Source: Dama dama
Taxonomy: Eukaryota > Chordata > Mammalia > Artiodactyla > Cervidae
Assembly: GCF_033118175.1 (NCBI RefSeq)
Contig: NC_083685.1
Span: 116,778,501 to 116,842,500, forward strand
DNA length: 64,000 nt
Direction of reading: 5' to 3'
Below are positions 20,195-30,906 of this stretch, piece by piece (positions within the stretch are counted from its first letter, which is position 1; each line of letters starts with the position of its first letter). A program made the translations under genes and the position numbers. The notes beneath the pieces are model-generated. The model did no database searches. It was given only the letters and a program-made list of their open reading frames with translations, and was not told the DNA's origin.

Positions 20195-20519
20195 GCAGGC
20201 AAGAAACTGAAAGGGTGCTTTCCTTATCTACCTGATAGTTCTTGCCCTATTTCATCCTGAACAAAAGCAAGCCTGCCACACCTAGGGTTCAGGGAATTTT
20301 AGGTGGAGGAGGGGTAGGATGGAATGGAGAGGCTTTATCCAGTCTGGGAAAGTGCCCAAGTGAAAACAATTGAATACCAAATCATTTTCCCACGAGGCTG
20401 GCAGAGTGCTCCATAGACTGTTAAGTTTCAACCATTCTGCAAACTCTGTGAAGACATCTTTAAGGCTCTATTTTTTTCCCCCTCTGGGGAAATGTCTTCA
20501 CTCCAAGAGGTTAGCCCAG

Positions 20520-20537
20520 GAAGATAACATTATCTTC
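20520..20537. promoter_or_regulatory. GATA-type inverted repeat
   Basis: GAAGATAA-CA-TTATCTTC: 8-bp arms, perfect, with a 2-bp spacer, giving two facing GATAA half-sites. A possible paired GATA-factor site; no other evidence of activity. Confidence 0.4.
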
Positions 20538-21317
20538 AGACCACAACAACAAAGCCCCTGGTCCCCTCATATTGAAATTCCTGTGCTCCACCCTAATTGA
20601 GTTTAGGAAACTGATAAGACAGCTGCGAAAATAGAGTGAAAAACATTCTCTCTCATTCAAATCAGCTGGCACGGTTTGCACTTTTGAAGAAAAGACCAGG
20701 AGATTGTGGTTTTTTTCCATTTTTTAAAAAAATTGGTTATGGACCAAAACACAACTAAGCAACCACACTTATATTGTTGCAAAGTCAATTTGTCAACACA
20801 TTAGCTCATACGTAGCCCATGTGTACATAATCATTTAAAACTCTGTATTATCAACATCTTAAAATGTCCACAAACATCAAACATAGAGCAAATAATACAA
20901 CAAACCCCGCACACTCAATACCCAGCTTCAACAATTATTCACATAAATTCATTCCATTTTAATGTTAGTATAACAAGATACACAATTCTGCTGTAGAAAT
21001 ATGCCCATGTGGTTTTATAGGTTATAACATGTGTTATGATACATAATAACTTCTTTAGAGTTTTGGGGCAAAAGAATAAAAATTCACAAATTCTGGCTAA
21101 TTGGCTACAACTCTGTCCAAACTATTGAAAAAGCTGCGCTATACAATGTTTTAAAAGGCAGTTTTATCACTTCCAAGTTAAAGAGTATCATAAAAAACAT
21201 CAGCCAAGGAGAGGTCTTAGCTTTCCTTTAATGAACACACACAAATGATAACTGTAAAATTATTAATTAGCTTTACATGCAAATAGGGACTTCTAAAGAA
21301 ATGAAAGGAACATTTAT

Positions 21318-21650
21318 CAGCTCAGGTTTAACATCATAACTGGGTGGCTTAAATAACAGAAATTAATTTTCTCACGGTTTTGGCGGCTTCAAATCCGAAA
21401 TCCAGGAACTGACATGGTGGGGTTTTCGTTACTGGGTTGCAGACGACAGGACTAGCTGGCTGCTCAAGGCAGAGTGAGCGCATAAACTCACTGCTATCTC
21501 TTCTGATCAGACACTGACTCCCCTCATAAATCCCACCCTCCTGACCTCACCTGAACCTAATTGTCTCTCAAAGGGCCTCCTTAAGTACCATTGCATTCGG
21601 GGTTGGAACGTCAACATACAAATTTGGGGGATATGCAATTCAGTTCATAG
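21318..21650 (-). mobile_element. MLT1-type LTR
   Basis: GGGTGGCTTAAATAACAGAA, TTTTCTCACGGTTTTGGCGG, later 'caaatttgggggatatgcaattcagttcatagca': MaLR LTR on the minus strand with a diverged middle. Confidence 0.75.
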
Positions 21651-21937
21651 CAAAAGACTTTTTTACCCCATTCACTTTAAGCTCTTTTCTTTACAAGTTA
21701 CAATTATGCAGACATTATTTATTTGACTAGCAAATCCTTATAATTCTGGTACAAACACAAACTTTGGACAAGTTCAGAACAAACATCACAAATTCCACAT
21801 TAGATAAATTTTATGGAAGAGGTTTTACAGCATGTGAAATAACTAACCAGTTAGTACCTGTCAAACTGTTAGTCTTTTCTTTGGGGATACATTTCCCCCT
21901 AAATAAACTGATAAGGGGCAAAAATAATAACTAGGTA
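21651..21937. other. Unique AT-rich DNA
   Basis: Nothing recognised. Confidence 0.4.
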
Positions 21938-22139
21938 GGGCTTCCCAGGTGGCTCAGTGGCAAAGAATCTGCCTGCCAATGCAGGAGACGTGGATTCGAT
22001 CCCTGGGTCAGGAAGATCCCCTGGAAGAGGAAATGACAACCCACTCCATATTCTTGCCTGGAAAAATTCATGGGCAGAGGAATCTGGCAGGCTACAGTCC
22101 ACAGGGTCACAAAGAGTCAGACCCAACTGAGCATGAGCA
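21938..22139 (+). mobile_element. Bov-tA SINE
   Basis: Complete: GGGCTTCCCAGGTGGCTCAG through 'cacaaagagtcagacccaactgagcatgagca'. Confidence 0.95.
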
Positions 22140-22789
22140 CAAGCAAGCTGGCTTTCTTAGTATGCTCCTGGACCTGAAGGTGGGGGCAGAGAGGGGAGGG
22201 CAAAGCTGATTTTACAGCAAACAGGCTACTCTAGGGTTTATGGAGTTACTTATCAGAGATTACCTAATGATACTCAAAAGAAATACCAAGATTTTCTAAA
22301 AGTAGCCTGAATCTAAACCCTGCTGGTGCTTTTCTAATGAGTAGTCATTTTTTTATTAACTGAAACTAGGATGCTTACCAAGAACCTGGAAAAACAGGCT
22401 CTCAAAATTCCCCTTGAATCTTCAAGTAGGCAATTCATTATTCCGTTCCTGTCCCATGGACGCCCAGCTGTGGATGGCTGAACTCTCCAGCAAAGGTGAC
22501 CTCACTTGGAGAAGTGAAGTCCTGATTGCAGAGCACTGCTGAGCGCTCACCTTGGGATGAAACGGGGCATCAGTTCTCTTCATAAGGACTCTCTGACTAC
22601 AGATGAAAGTGCTTTGGGGACTCAGGGCCAAACCTCGTGAACTAAGTGTGGTGGTGGGGGGGGCGGGGAGGTACTTTGTGAAGGGTATTTGAGTTGCTGA
22701 TACCATGTGATATAACTTAAGAATGATCTGTAACTGACCATAGTGAAACTTTCTCTTGACATTTTCCCGAAAATGGGAAGTAAATATTG
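22140..22789. other. Unique DNA
   Basis: No gene recognised. G-rich run at 22655-22672. Confidence 0.4.
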
Positions 22790-23225
22790 AAAATCACTAC
22801 TGTGTATGAAATAGATAACTGAGAACCTACTGTATGGCATAGGGAACGCTACTCAGTGCTCTGTGGTAACCTAAATGGGAAGGAAATCCAAGAAAAGAGG
22901 GATATATTAATACATATGCAGGAGGCTGATTCACTTTGCTGTGTAGCAGAAACCAACACAATGCTCCAAAGCAACAATGTTGTTCTTTAGTTGCTCAGTC
23001 CTGTCTGACTCTTTGCAAACCCAGGGATTATAGCCCACCAGACTCCTCTGTCCATGGGATTTTGCAGACAAGAATACTGGAGTGGGCTGCCATTTTCTCC
23101 TCCAGGGGATCTTCCTGACCCAGGGATTGAACCCATGGCTTCTGCTTGGCCAGCAGCTTCTTTACCACTGAGCCACCTGGACCCCAAAAAGCAATGATAC
23201 TCAAATTTAAAAAAAAGAAAATCAG
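22790..23225 (+). mobile_element. L1 3' end split by Bov-tA
   Basis: 'ctgtgtatgaaatagataactgagaacctactgtatggcat', CTTTGCTGTGTAGCAGAAAC, then after the SINE 'gatactcaaatttaaaaaaaag'. Confidence 0.82.
22980..23187 (-). mobile_element. Bov-tA SINE in L1
   Basis: Minus strand: 'agttgctcagtcctgtctgactctttgcaaaccc' to TTTACCACTGAGCCACCTGG. Target duplication AAAGCAA[CA]ATG at 22968-22979 against 23188-23198. Confidence 0.93.
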
Positions 23226-23299
23226 AATGCTTAGGTTGAGAAGTAACAACAAATCAACTTGAATATGGCTCATTATTATATATAATCTTATTTTATTAT

Positions 23300-23555
23300 T
23301 GTTTGCGAGGCTAAGAGTGTGGGCTTGGGATTTCATGAAGTTCTGAATTCAAATCTTGACTCCGACATTCAGCACCTACATGACCTCAGACTAATTTCTA
23401 AGCCTCCCTGTCTCTCCTTCGTTTTTTAAATCTATAGAATAGAGATAATACTACCTACCTTTACTAAGTAGTCATAAGGAATAAATAAAATAATATATAT
23501 AAACAGCTTGGCAGAGTATCTAGTATAGAGTAAGAGCCAAATAAGTGGTGACTAA
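23300..23555 (+). mobile_element. MIR SINE, near full length
   Basis: MIR order: 'aagagtgtgggcttgggatttc', TCTGAATTCAAATCTTGACT, 'atgacctcagactaatttctaagcctccctg', 'tagaatagagataatactacctacc', 'aacagcttggcagagtatctagtatagagtaag'. Confidence 0.82.
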
Positions 23556-24605
23556 TATTATTAGTGTAGCATAATTGAGCTTCAACAATTATAATTAATT
23601 CCGCTTGCAAAAATCTGAGTAAAAGATGGCCTTACTTACTTAACAACCAGAAACTTCTTCTCAAGGGGAGAGAAGTGAAGTTTAAAACCTCTTGTCAGTA
23701 TTAGTTTGCATATCTTTGGGGGATACTGAAAGGTGGTAAGCAAGTTTTTTTGTGTGTGTTTTTTTTTTTTTTTTTTTTTTTAGCACTTTCTAGTATCCTT
23801 CTGGTTCATAGGTTTGGGGAGCTTATTTGCCACTTACTAAGAACCTGTGTCTTCTTGAAGTTTCATTTTGCAGTAAATAGTGGGAATATTTACCAAGCAT
23901 TTTTCAGAAATAAGAGGTAAGAAATTCAAGGTTCTGGGGATACATATTCAGGGCAACAACATAAATAAGGAGTCTCAACATAATCTACAAAACCACTAAA
24001 AATAATAGTTTACTTCCCCAGTGATGTAGGATTTGCCTGAATGGGCTTCTCTGACGACTGCAATCACAGTGAAAAGATCAGCTTGAGCTGATGGCAGCCC
24101 TGGGGTGTGCCCAACGAGATAGCCCAGCCTAGATACGCCTGTTTCTCATTTATGGCGAGAAAAGCAGTGTTTGCCTCTGAGAGTGTGAAATTCATCTGCA
24201 GATTTCAAGGAGGAAGCTAGAGGCCGAGGATTAAGTGAGAAGACACGAAATCTTTTGGTAAAATATTATTGTGAAGTGGTAATATGAAAATGATGCTCTC
24301 GAGTCCTATTTCCCGTCCGTGAGGTGCTTGAGAATAGTTGCTTTGATGAAGACGAGGAAAAAAATATTCATGAGCCAGAAAATGAGAAGTGTAAGTCTGG
24401 GTTTGTGGTCTCCTTCCTCACTTCAAACATGTTCTGTGTACTAAGAACTATGAATGAGGTGGTGGAAAATTCAGCATTTAGGAATGGTGTAAACCAAGTT
24501 TCACTAACGGAATTCTAGAACAGGGGTTGATTAGAAAAGTGTGCTTTGTCAGTGTGAAAGTCTTGCCACTACTGTAGTTGCTCTTCTATTAATAATATAT
24601 CTCTG
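23556..24605. other. Unique DNA with long T-run
   Basis: Includes T(23) at 23759-23781 preceded by a GTGTGTGT, and a 7+7 inverted repeat ATCAGCT-TG-AGCTGAT at 24077-24092. An acidic 64-codon frame at 24324-24518 has no ATG at its start and no convincing acceptor, so I do not call an exon. Confidence 0.45.
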
Positions 24606-24611
24606 GGTATA

Positions 24612-24942
24612 GGAACTGGTGAGCCAGTGGATAAGAATCCGCCTGCTAATTCAGGGGACACGGGTTTGATTCCTGGTCAGGGAAGATTCCACATGCCTCG
24701 GAGCAGCTAAGCTTGTATGCCATAGCTACTGAGTACACAGTCTAGAGCCCCTGAGCAGCAACTGCTGAAGACCATGTGCCATGCAACAAGCCTGTGCCAT
24801 GCAACAAGAGAGGCCACTGCAATGAGAAGCCTGCGTACCGCAACAAAGAGTAGCCCCCGTCTCTGCAATTAGAGAAAGCCCACATGCAGCAATGAAGACC
24901 CAGTGCAGCCAAAAATAAATAAATTTTAAAATATGTATAACC
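24612..24942 (+). mobile_element. CHR-type SINE, near full length
   Basis: Long-form CHR with tail AAAAATAAATAAATTTT. Target duplication ATAT[C]TCTGGGTA at the left (24598-24609) and ATATCCCTGGGTA at the right (24943-24955). Confidence 0.9.
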
Positions 24943-24989
24943 TATATCCCTGGGTAGAATTATGGCATACTGGTGCCCAAGAGGGCGCT

Positions 24990-25291
24990 TGTTGTTGTGA
25001 AAATCACTCAGTCGTGTCTGACTCTTTGAGACCCCATGGACTATACAGTCATAGAGTTGTCCAGGACAGAATGCTGGAGTGGGTAGCCTTTCCCTTCTCC
25101 AGGGGATCTTCCCAACCCAGGTCTTTCACATTGCAGGCGGATTTGTTACCAGTTGAGCCACAAGGGAAGCCCAAGAATACTGGAGTGGATAGGCTATCCC
25201 TTCTCCAGTGTACTTCCCAACCCAGGACTTGAACTGGGGTTTCCTGCATTGCAGGTAGATTCTTTACCAACTGAGCTATGAGGGAAGCCCC
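24990..25291 (-). mobile_element. Bov-tA SINE with duplicated tRNA-type segment
   Basis: Minus strand. The unit 'agaatactggagtgg...cttctccag...cccaacccagg...ttgcaggt...ttaccaactgag' occurs twice, so the element is longer (about 300 bp) than standard Bov-tA. A copy with the same architecture lies at 59.1-59.4 kb. Confidence 0.9.
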
Positions 25292-25438
25292 AAGAAGGCT
25301 CCAGTTCATCCAGATTTGACAGGATCCTGACAATCATACCACTCTGTGGGCCTGGGACTATGCGTTACAGGTAAGGTATTCAGGTCCCTTCATCCTAAAG
25401 GCTTATATAGTGTTTCTCAATCTTGGGTAATATAATGA
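25292..25438. other. Unique spacer
   Basis: Nothing recognised. Confidence 0.4.
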
Positions 25439-25452
25439 CCTATTCCTTTTTT

Positions 25453-26216
25453 CTTTTTTCCCTTGGGCTCCAAAATCACTTTTTTTTTTTTTTATTAGTT
25501 TCTAATTAGAGGCTAGTTACTTCACAACATTACAGTGGGTTTTGTCATACATTGACTTGAATCAGCCATGGAGTTACATGTATTCCCCATCCTGATCCCC
25601 CCTCCCACTTCCCTCTCCACCCGATTCCTCTGGGTCTTCCCAGTGCACCAGGCCCGAGCACTTGTCTCATGCATCCCACCTGGGATGGTGATCTGTTTTA
25701 CTATAGATAATATACACGCTGTTCTCTCAAAACATCCCACCCTCGCCTTCTCCCACAGAGTTCAAAAGTCTGTTCTGTACTTCTGTGTCTCTTTTTCTGT
25801 TTTGCATATAGGGTTATCATTATCATCTTTCTAAATTCCATATATATGTGTTAGTATGCTGTAATGTTCTTTATCTTTCTGGCTTACTTCACTCTGTATA
25901 ATGGGCTCCAGTTTCATCCATCTCATTAGAACTGATTCAAATGAATTCTTTTTAATGGCTGAGTAATATTCCATGGTGTATATATACCACAGCTTCCTTA
26001 TCCATTCATCTGCTGATGGGCATCTAGGTTGCTTCCATGTCCTAGCTATTATAAACAGTGCTGCGATGAACATTGGGGTGCATGTGTGTCTTTCAGATCT
26101 GGTTTCCTCAGTGTGTATGCCCAGAAGTGGTATTGCTGGGTCATATGGCAGTTCTATTTCCAGTTTTTTAAGGAATCTCCACATTGTTCTCCATAGTGGC
26201 TGTACTAGTTTGCATT
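25453..26216 (-). mobile_element. L1 3' end with possible 3' extension
   Basis: Minus-strand L1 from a T-tail (25480-25493) to a truncated 5' end in ORF2. CTATTCCTTTTTT occurs at 25439-25451 and 26217-26229 and looks like its target duplication. The ~20 non-L1 bases between the left copy and the L1 T-tail (25461-25480) may be a 3' transduction. Confidence 0.85.
25831..26184 (-). pseudogene. L1 ORF2 C-terminal fragment
   Basis: A 117-codon open frame, MWRFLKKLEIELPYDPAIPL to the C-terminus ILTHIYGI, is the extreme C-terminal part of L1 ORF2. The RT and endonuclease domains are lost by 5' truncation. It is about 90% identical in translation to the copy at 48516-48869. Confidence 0.88.
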
Positions 26217-26230
26217 CTATTCCTTTTTTT

Positions 26231-26470
26231 TAAAAGAGTATTTATTTGGCTGCATCCAGTCTTAGTTGTGGCACACAGGATCTTCCTTGTGTCATGTGGA
26301 TCTTTCACTGAAGCCCACGGACTCTCTAGTTATGGTGCTTGGGCTTCAGTAGTTGCAGTGCTTAGTTGTTCTGCAGCATGTGGGATCTTAGTTTCCCGAC
26401 CAGGGATGGAACCCACCTCCCCTGCTTTGCAAGGCAGGTTCTTAACCACTGGACCACCAGGGAAGTCCTT
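26231..26470 (-). mobile_element. CHR-type SINE
   Basis: TTATTTGGCTGCATCCAGTC at the tail side, CCACTGGACCACCAGGGAAG at the head side. Sits immediately beside the L1 5' end. Confidence 0.92.
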
Positions 26471-26530
26471 AAAATAAATTCTTCTAAGAGGAATGAAAAT
26501 TCTCCAGTGATTCTTGTATTTATTTAAATT

Positions 26531-27409
26531 CAGTTCAGTTCAGTCACTCAGTCATGTCCAACTCTTTGTGACCCCATGGACTGCAGCATGCCAGGCTTCC
26601 CTGTCCATCACCAACTCCCAGAGCTTGCTCAAACTTAAGTCCATCGAGTTGGTGATACCATACAACCATCTCATCTTCTGTCATCCCCTTCTCCTCCCAC
26701 CTTCAATCTTTTCCAGCATCAGGGTCTTTTCAAATGAGTCAGTTCTTCACATCAGGTGGTGTAAGTATTGGAGTTTCAGCTTCAGCATCAGTCCTTCCAA
26801 TGAATATTCAGGACTGATTTCTTTTAGGATGGACTAGCTGGATCTCCTTGCAGTCTAAGGGACTCTCAAGGGTCTTCTCCAACACCACAACTCAAAAGCA
26901 TAAATTCTTTGGCACTCAGCTTTCTTTGTAGTCCAACTCTCACATTCATACATGACTACTGGAAAAACCATAGCTTTGACTAGATGGACCTTTGTTGGCA
27001 AAATAATGCCCCTGTCTTTTCATATGCTGTCTAGGATGGTCATAGCTTTTCTTCCAAGGAGTAAGTATCTTTTAATTTCAAGGCTGCAGTCACCATCTGC
27101 AGTGATTTTGGAGTCCAAAAAAATAGTCTGCCACTGTTTCCATTGTTTCCCCATCTATTTGCCATGAAGTGATGGGACCAGATGCCATGATCTTAGTTTT
27201 TCTGAATGTTGAGTTTTAAGCCAACTTTTTCACTCTCCTCTTTCACTTTCATCAAGAGGCTCTTTAGTTCCTCTTTGCTTTCTGCCATAAGGGTGGTGTC
27301 ATCTGCATATCTGAGGTTATTGATATTTCTCTCGGTAATCTTGATTCCAGCTTGTGCTTCATCCAGCCCAGCATTTTGCATGATGTACTCTGCATATAAG
27401 TTAAATAAG
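26531..27409 (-). mobile_element. BovB LINE, 879 bp, 5'-truncated
   Basis: Minus strand from the 3' terminus (TTCAGTCACTCAGTCATGTC on plus) to just upstream of the RT active site. A perfect 11-bp target duplication TTATTTAAATT is at 26520-26530 and 27410-27420. Confidence 0.95.
27193..27381 (-). pseudogene. BovB RT fragment with YADD motif
   Basis: A 62-codon open piece carries NNLRYADDTTL; the catalytic YADD is encoded by 27298-27309. Downstream palm/thumb codons run to KLNIQK, then the frame is lost. Fingers, motif A and the endonuclease are absent, so it cannot be active. Confidence 0.88.
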
Positions 27410-27472
27410 TTATTTAAATTATCCTTAGTATAAATGTTGTCTTAATATGTACACAAATAAAACTAGGTGCAA

Positions 27473-27797
27473 GTCTTCCCTGGTGGTTCAGTAGTTAAGA
27501 ATTCGCCTTGCAATTCAAGGGACACCTGGTCTGGGAAGATCCCACGTATCATGGAGCAACTAAACCCATGGGCCACAACTACTGAGCCAGCACTCTAGAA
27601 CCCGTGAGTCACAGCTACTGAGCCCACGTGCTGCAGCTACTGAAGCCCTAGAACCCGTGCTCTGCAACAAGAGAACCCACTGCAATGGGTGGCCAGCCCC
27701 TGCTTACAGCAATCAAGAAAGCCCAGGTGCAGCAACAAAGACCCACCACAGCCAAATAAAGAAATAAAGAAATCTATTAAAAAAAAAAAAAAAAAAC
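27473..27797 (+). mobile_element. CHR-type SINE, near full length
   Basis: Long-form CHR ending in AAATAAAG repeats and A(17). Perfect target duplication CTAGGTGCAA at 27463-27472 and 27798-27807. Confidence 0.94.
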
Positions 27798-27807
27798 CTA
27801 GGTGCAA

Positions 27808-28245
27808 ATTCCTAAAAGTTATAGTTCTTATAAACCAAAGACTTTTTTAAATAATAAATTTAGATAAAACTAAGGAGCCAATGATATTTAAATAGACAGT
27901 ACTAATATAATGAGATGAATGATGCTATTTTGCAGCAACTCCATAACTGATTACAGAGTAAACAGGGTACTGATTGCCACGGGGCAGGCTCTTTTGATGT
28001 TGGTGCATTTATGAAATGATCTCTCCATTTTCCTTTATTTGAACTATTAGATTACCTTCATTAATACAGTGGTAATGCATTATTTCCACACTAAGGCCAG
28101 TTCTGTTCTTATTTGCCTGGAACAGTTAGGAATGCTACGTCGTGCCAAAATGATCATAGACACAAAGCAAACAGGACCAAAATCCTGAGACAGCACTCAG
28201 TGATAAAGCATTCATCTTACTCTTAATTAAAATGTTCTATATCTG
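27808..28245. other. Unique AT-rich DNA
   Basis: Nothing recognised. Confidence 0.4.
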
Positions 28246-28400
28246 CACTGTCCAACATGGCAGCCCCTGGCCACATGTGACTATGGAGCACTTAACTGGG
28301 ACTAGTGTAACCCAGGAACAGAACTTTTACTCAATAATTAATTTCCATTTAAATAGACATATGTGGCTAGTGGCTACTGCATTGGACAGGGTAGCATCCT
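28246..28400. mobile_element. hAT-type DNA transposon fossil
   Basis: The ends are inverted: CTGTCCAACATGGCAGCC near 28249 against GGCTACTGCATTGGACAG near 28372, each with a TGGCCACATGTG/ATGTGGCTAG word. Typical of small mammalian hAT relics (MER33-like); family name uncertain. Confidence 0.6.
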
Positions 28401-28462
28401 AGTTCACGTATTTATTATACTACTTTTAGATTATCATTAAAATGAAATCACTAGTTGTTTGA

Positions 28463-28580
28463 GTAGGGCAATGTGTTTAACTCCGCTCAACCTCACTGCC
28501 TTCTTCTATAAATTAGGCATAATGAGATATAATGCATGTAACACTTAGTAGAGTGTTAGGAATAGAATCAACACTCAATC
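28463..28580 (+). mobile_element. MIR SINE fragment
   Basis: 'tttaactccgctcaacctcactgccttcttctataaattaggcataatgagat' followed by 'acacttagtagagtgttaggaatagaatcaacactcaat' follows the MIR 3' half. Confidence 0.55.
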
Positions 28581-28691
28581 CCTAGAGATGTGAATGGGTG
28601 AGAGGTCAGGAAGACGGTTGGTGCTTTTTCAAAGTCTTCATCACTGGCCCTTCAAGCCAACTCTGAGTGTGCTTATTCTTTGAAAACAGTT

Positions 28692-28858
28692 GGGACTTCC
28701 CTGGTGGTTCAGTGGCTAAGACTTCACGCTCCCAATGCAGGGGGCCAAGGTTCCATTCCTGGTCGAGGAAATAGACCCCACACATTACAACAAGATCCTG
28801 CATGCCACAATGAAGACCAGGTGCAGCCAAATAAATAAAAATAAGTACTTTTAAAAAG
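28692..28858 (+). mobile_element. CHR-type SINE, internally short
   Basis: Head TTGGGACTTCCCTGGTGGTT, then a jump from 'gatcctgcatgccac' directly to 'aatgaagaccaggtgcagccaaataaataaa'. Short subfamily form. Confidence 0.9.
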
Positions 28859-29195
28859 AAATGTGCAATTTTCTCCATTTTATGTGAAGAGCTAATGAAG
28901 GCATCTTTAGACAGCATTGCTATCTTTATTCATCTATAACAGGCACACTAAGCAAAACTAGAGAAAAAACAGTGTTTATTATGCACATGTAGCTTTGATT
29001 AGTCACCCACCTTCCAATTAGATTATCCTCCTGATCCCCTTCTGTATTGAAATTTTGAAGCTGCCAGTGATCTTAACTCATAGATGCATCGAATAGCCAA
29101 AGTGTTTAGACCTCACTTTTATTTCTTTGGAAAACAGGAAGCCTAAAGCCCTCTCAGGTTGTAGTGGACCATTATGAAACGGGTTACATCATACT
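28859..29195. other. Unique DNA
   Basis: Nothing recognised. Confidence 0.4.
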
Positions 29196-29845
29196 ACAGT
29201 ACCTCCTGTCTCTCTTGCTGCTCCAACAGGGAAAGCTCTTCCAATCCCCAGGCCCAGCTCACACCCCATCTGCACCTGGCAAACATTCAGCATCATTTTC
29301 CAAAATCTGCTCAAGCTTCACCTCATTCATACCACCTTTCCTGACTCTCTCAGGTAAAATTTATTTTCTCTATCTCTGCCCTCACCATGTACTCGATACC
29401 GACTTCCATCATAGCAACCCTAAGTTTTCACATTCATTTCACATGTATTCTCACTTTGTGTTATGGACTGAACTGTGTCCCCCATGAAAAAGATGTGTTG
29501 AAGTACTTCAGATATGAACTTATTTGGAAATAGGGTTGTTGCAGATATAATTAGCTCAGAGAAGATGAGGTCATACTGGAGTAGGGCGGGCTCTGAATCT
29601 ATTATAATTAGTGTCCTTAATGGAAGAGGAAAAGAGACAGAAACACAGACAAAAGAGGGGAAAATGCCACGTGATGATAGAGGCAGAAATTGAAGAGCTG
29701 CAGTTGTAAGGCAGAAGTCTCAGGCAAGCCACCAGAAGTTTCGAGTCTAGGAAGGATTCTCCCACGTGAACTTCAGAGCGAGTGTGGCCTGGCTGGTGCC
29801 TTGATTTCAGACTTTTAACCTCCAGAACGCCGAGATAATTACTTT

Positions 29846-29861
29846 CTGTGTGTGTGTGTGT
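29846..29861. repeat. Short (GT)n
   Basis: Eight GT units at the point where the MLT1 is interrupted. Confidence 0.7.
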
Positions 29862-29879
29862 TTTAAAATAATAGTGACA

Positions 29880-29982
29880 GGGCTTCCCTGGTGGCTTAGA
29901 TGATAAAGAATCTGCCTTCAGTGCAGAAGACCCAGGTTTGATCCCAAAGAGTCTGACACGATTGAGTGAGTAACACTTAGAG
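29880..29982 (+). mobile_element. Internally deleted Bov-tA
   Basis: An intact tRNA-type head to GGTTTGATCCC is joined directly to AAAGAGTCTGACACGATTGA. About 100 bp of the Bov-A body is missing, leaving head and tail. Confidence 0.85.
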
Positions 29983-29994
29983 CTGGTGATGATT

Positions 29995-30255
29995 TTCCTA
30001 TTTAGTTTTTGGGCTGCATCAGGTCTTAGATGCAGCACTTGAGATCTTCCATCTTTGATGTGCCACATGGGACCTTTCATTGTGGTGCACAGATCCTCTA
30101 GTTATGGCGTGTGGGCTCAGTAGTTGCCACGCATGGGCTAAGTTGCTCCATGGCACGTGGAATCTTAGCTCCCAGACCAGGGATCAAACCTGCATCCCCT
30201 TGCATTGCAAGGCTGCTAACCACTGGACCACCAGGGAAGTCTCAAATTTGTTTTT
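29995..30255 (-). mobile_element. CHR-type SINE in MLT1
   Basis: TTTTTGGGCTGCATCAGGTC to CCACTGGACCACCAGGGAAG, then a T-rich stretch before the LTR resumes. Confidence 0.9.
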
Positions 30256-30424
30256 TTTTTAAAGCCACTTAGTTTGTGGTACTTTGTAATGGCAGCTCTA
30301 GCAAACACCTTACTAAACCACAAGCTCCTTAAGGACAAGGATCTTATTTAATATATTATTGGCTGTTGTCACAGTGTCTGAACCAGTATGTTGGATGTTT
30401 AAATAACTGAACACACAACCTATT

Positions 30425-30640
30425 CCTTTGCCTCTGGTAGCTCAGATGGTAAAGAATCCACCTGCAGTGCAAGAGACCTGGGTTCCATCCCTGGGTTGGG
30501 AAGATCCCCTGGGGAAGGGAACAGCTACTCACTCCAATATTCTTATCTGGAGAATTCCATGGACAGAGGAGCCTGGCAGGCTACAGTCCATGGGGTCGCA
30601 AAGAGTCAGACATGACTGAGCAACTTTCACTTCACTTCTT
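30425..30640 (+). mobile_element. Bov-tA SINE
   Basis: Complete, with little divergence: GGTTCCATCCCTGGGTTGGG, 'gggtcgcaaagagtcagacatgactgagcaac', tail TTTCACTTCACTTC. Confidence 0.95.
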
Positions 30641-30906
30641 CAATCTGGTCTCAGATTGGAACAGCAGAAAAACACTTTAAATACATTCAGTGCTGCTGCA
30701 TATGGCCACACAAGCTAGGCAGTGCATGGCTCCAGAATTGTGTGATGTGGTGACCTTCAGTTATTTATTATTGTATAACTAAATCCACATAAGGAAAGTC
30801 AATAGAGCTGTGAACCTCCAGGCCATCTGTTAGAAAAACACTACTATTGGGAGGTTCAGCTCTTACCCAGCCTAACAGGAGAAGCCATAAATAATTATCC
30901 TCTAGA
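30641..30906. other. Unique DNA
   Basis: Nothing recognised. Confidence 0.4.

Larger units (their letters stand above)
19236..21317. other. Unique DNA, about 2.1 kb, candidate regulatory block inside
   Basis: The longest repeat-poor stretch of the window. It contains an A-run at 19984-20002. The section 20040-20720 has a consensus CRE at 20187-20194, a GATA palindrome at 20520-20537 and E-box CAGCTG words near 20622 and 20664. No ORF or splice pattern supports an exon. Confidence 0.5.
29459..30311 (+). mobile_element. MLT1-type LTR split by two SINEs
   Basis: TGTTATGGACTGAACTGTGT at the start, 'tatttggaaatagggttgttgcagat', 'ttttaacctccagaacgccgagataatt', and after the SINEs GCCACTTAGTTTGTGGTACT to 'cagctctagcaaacacc'. 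A complete MaLR LTR. Confidence 0.85.
29196..30410 (+). mobile_element. L2 LINE 3' region split by MLT1
   Basis: Left part 29196-29458: 'cacctggcaaacattcagcatc', 'ctgctcaagcttcacctcattc', TTTCCTGACTCTCTCAGGTA. Right part about 30312-30410: 'ccacaagctccttaaggacaaggatctt', the L2 3' end. The parts join if the MLT1 is removed. Confidence 0.6.

Noticed and set aside
24324..24518. Acidic 64-codon open frame (LENSCFDEDEEKNIHEPENE) with a GTAAGT inside
   Set aside because: It starts at GTG, no good upstream acceptor is visible, and the GTAAGT falls after only about 20 codons. There is no family match I can name, so chance in unique DNA is the better explanation.
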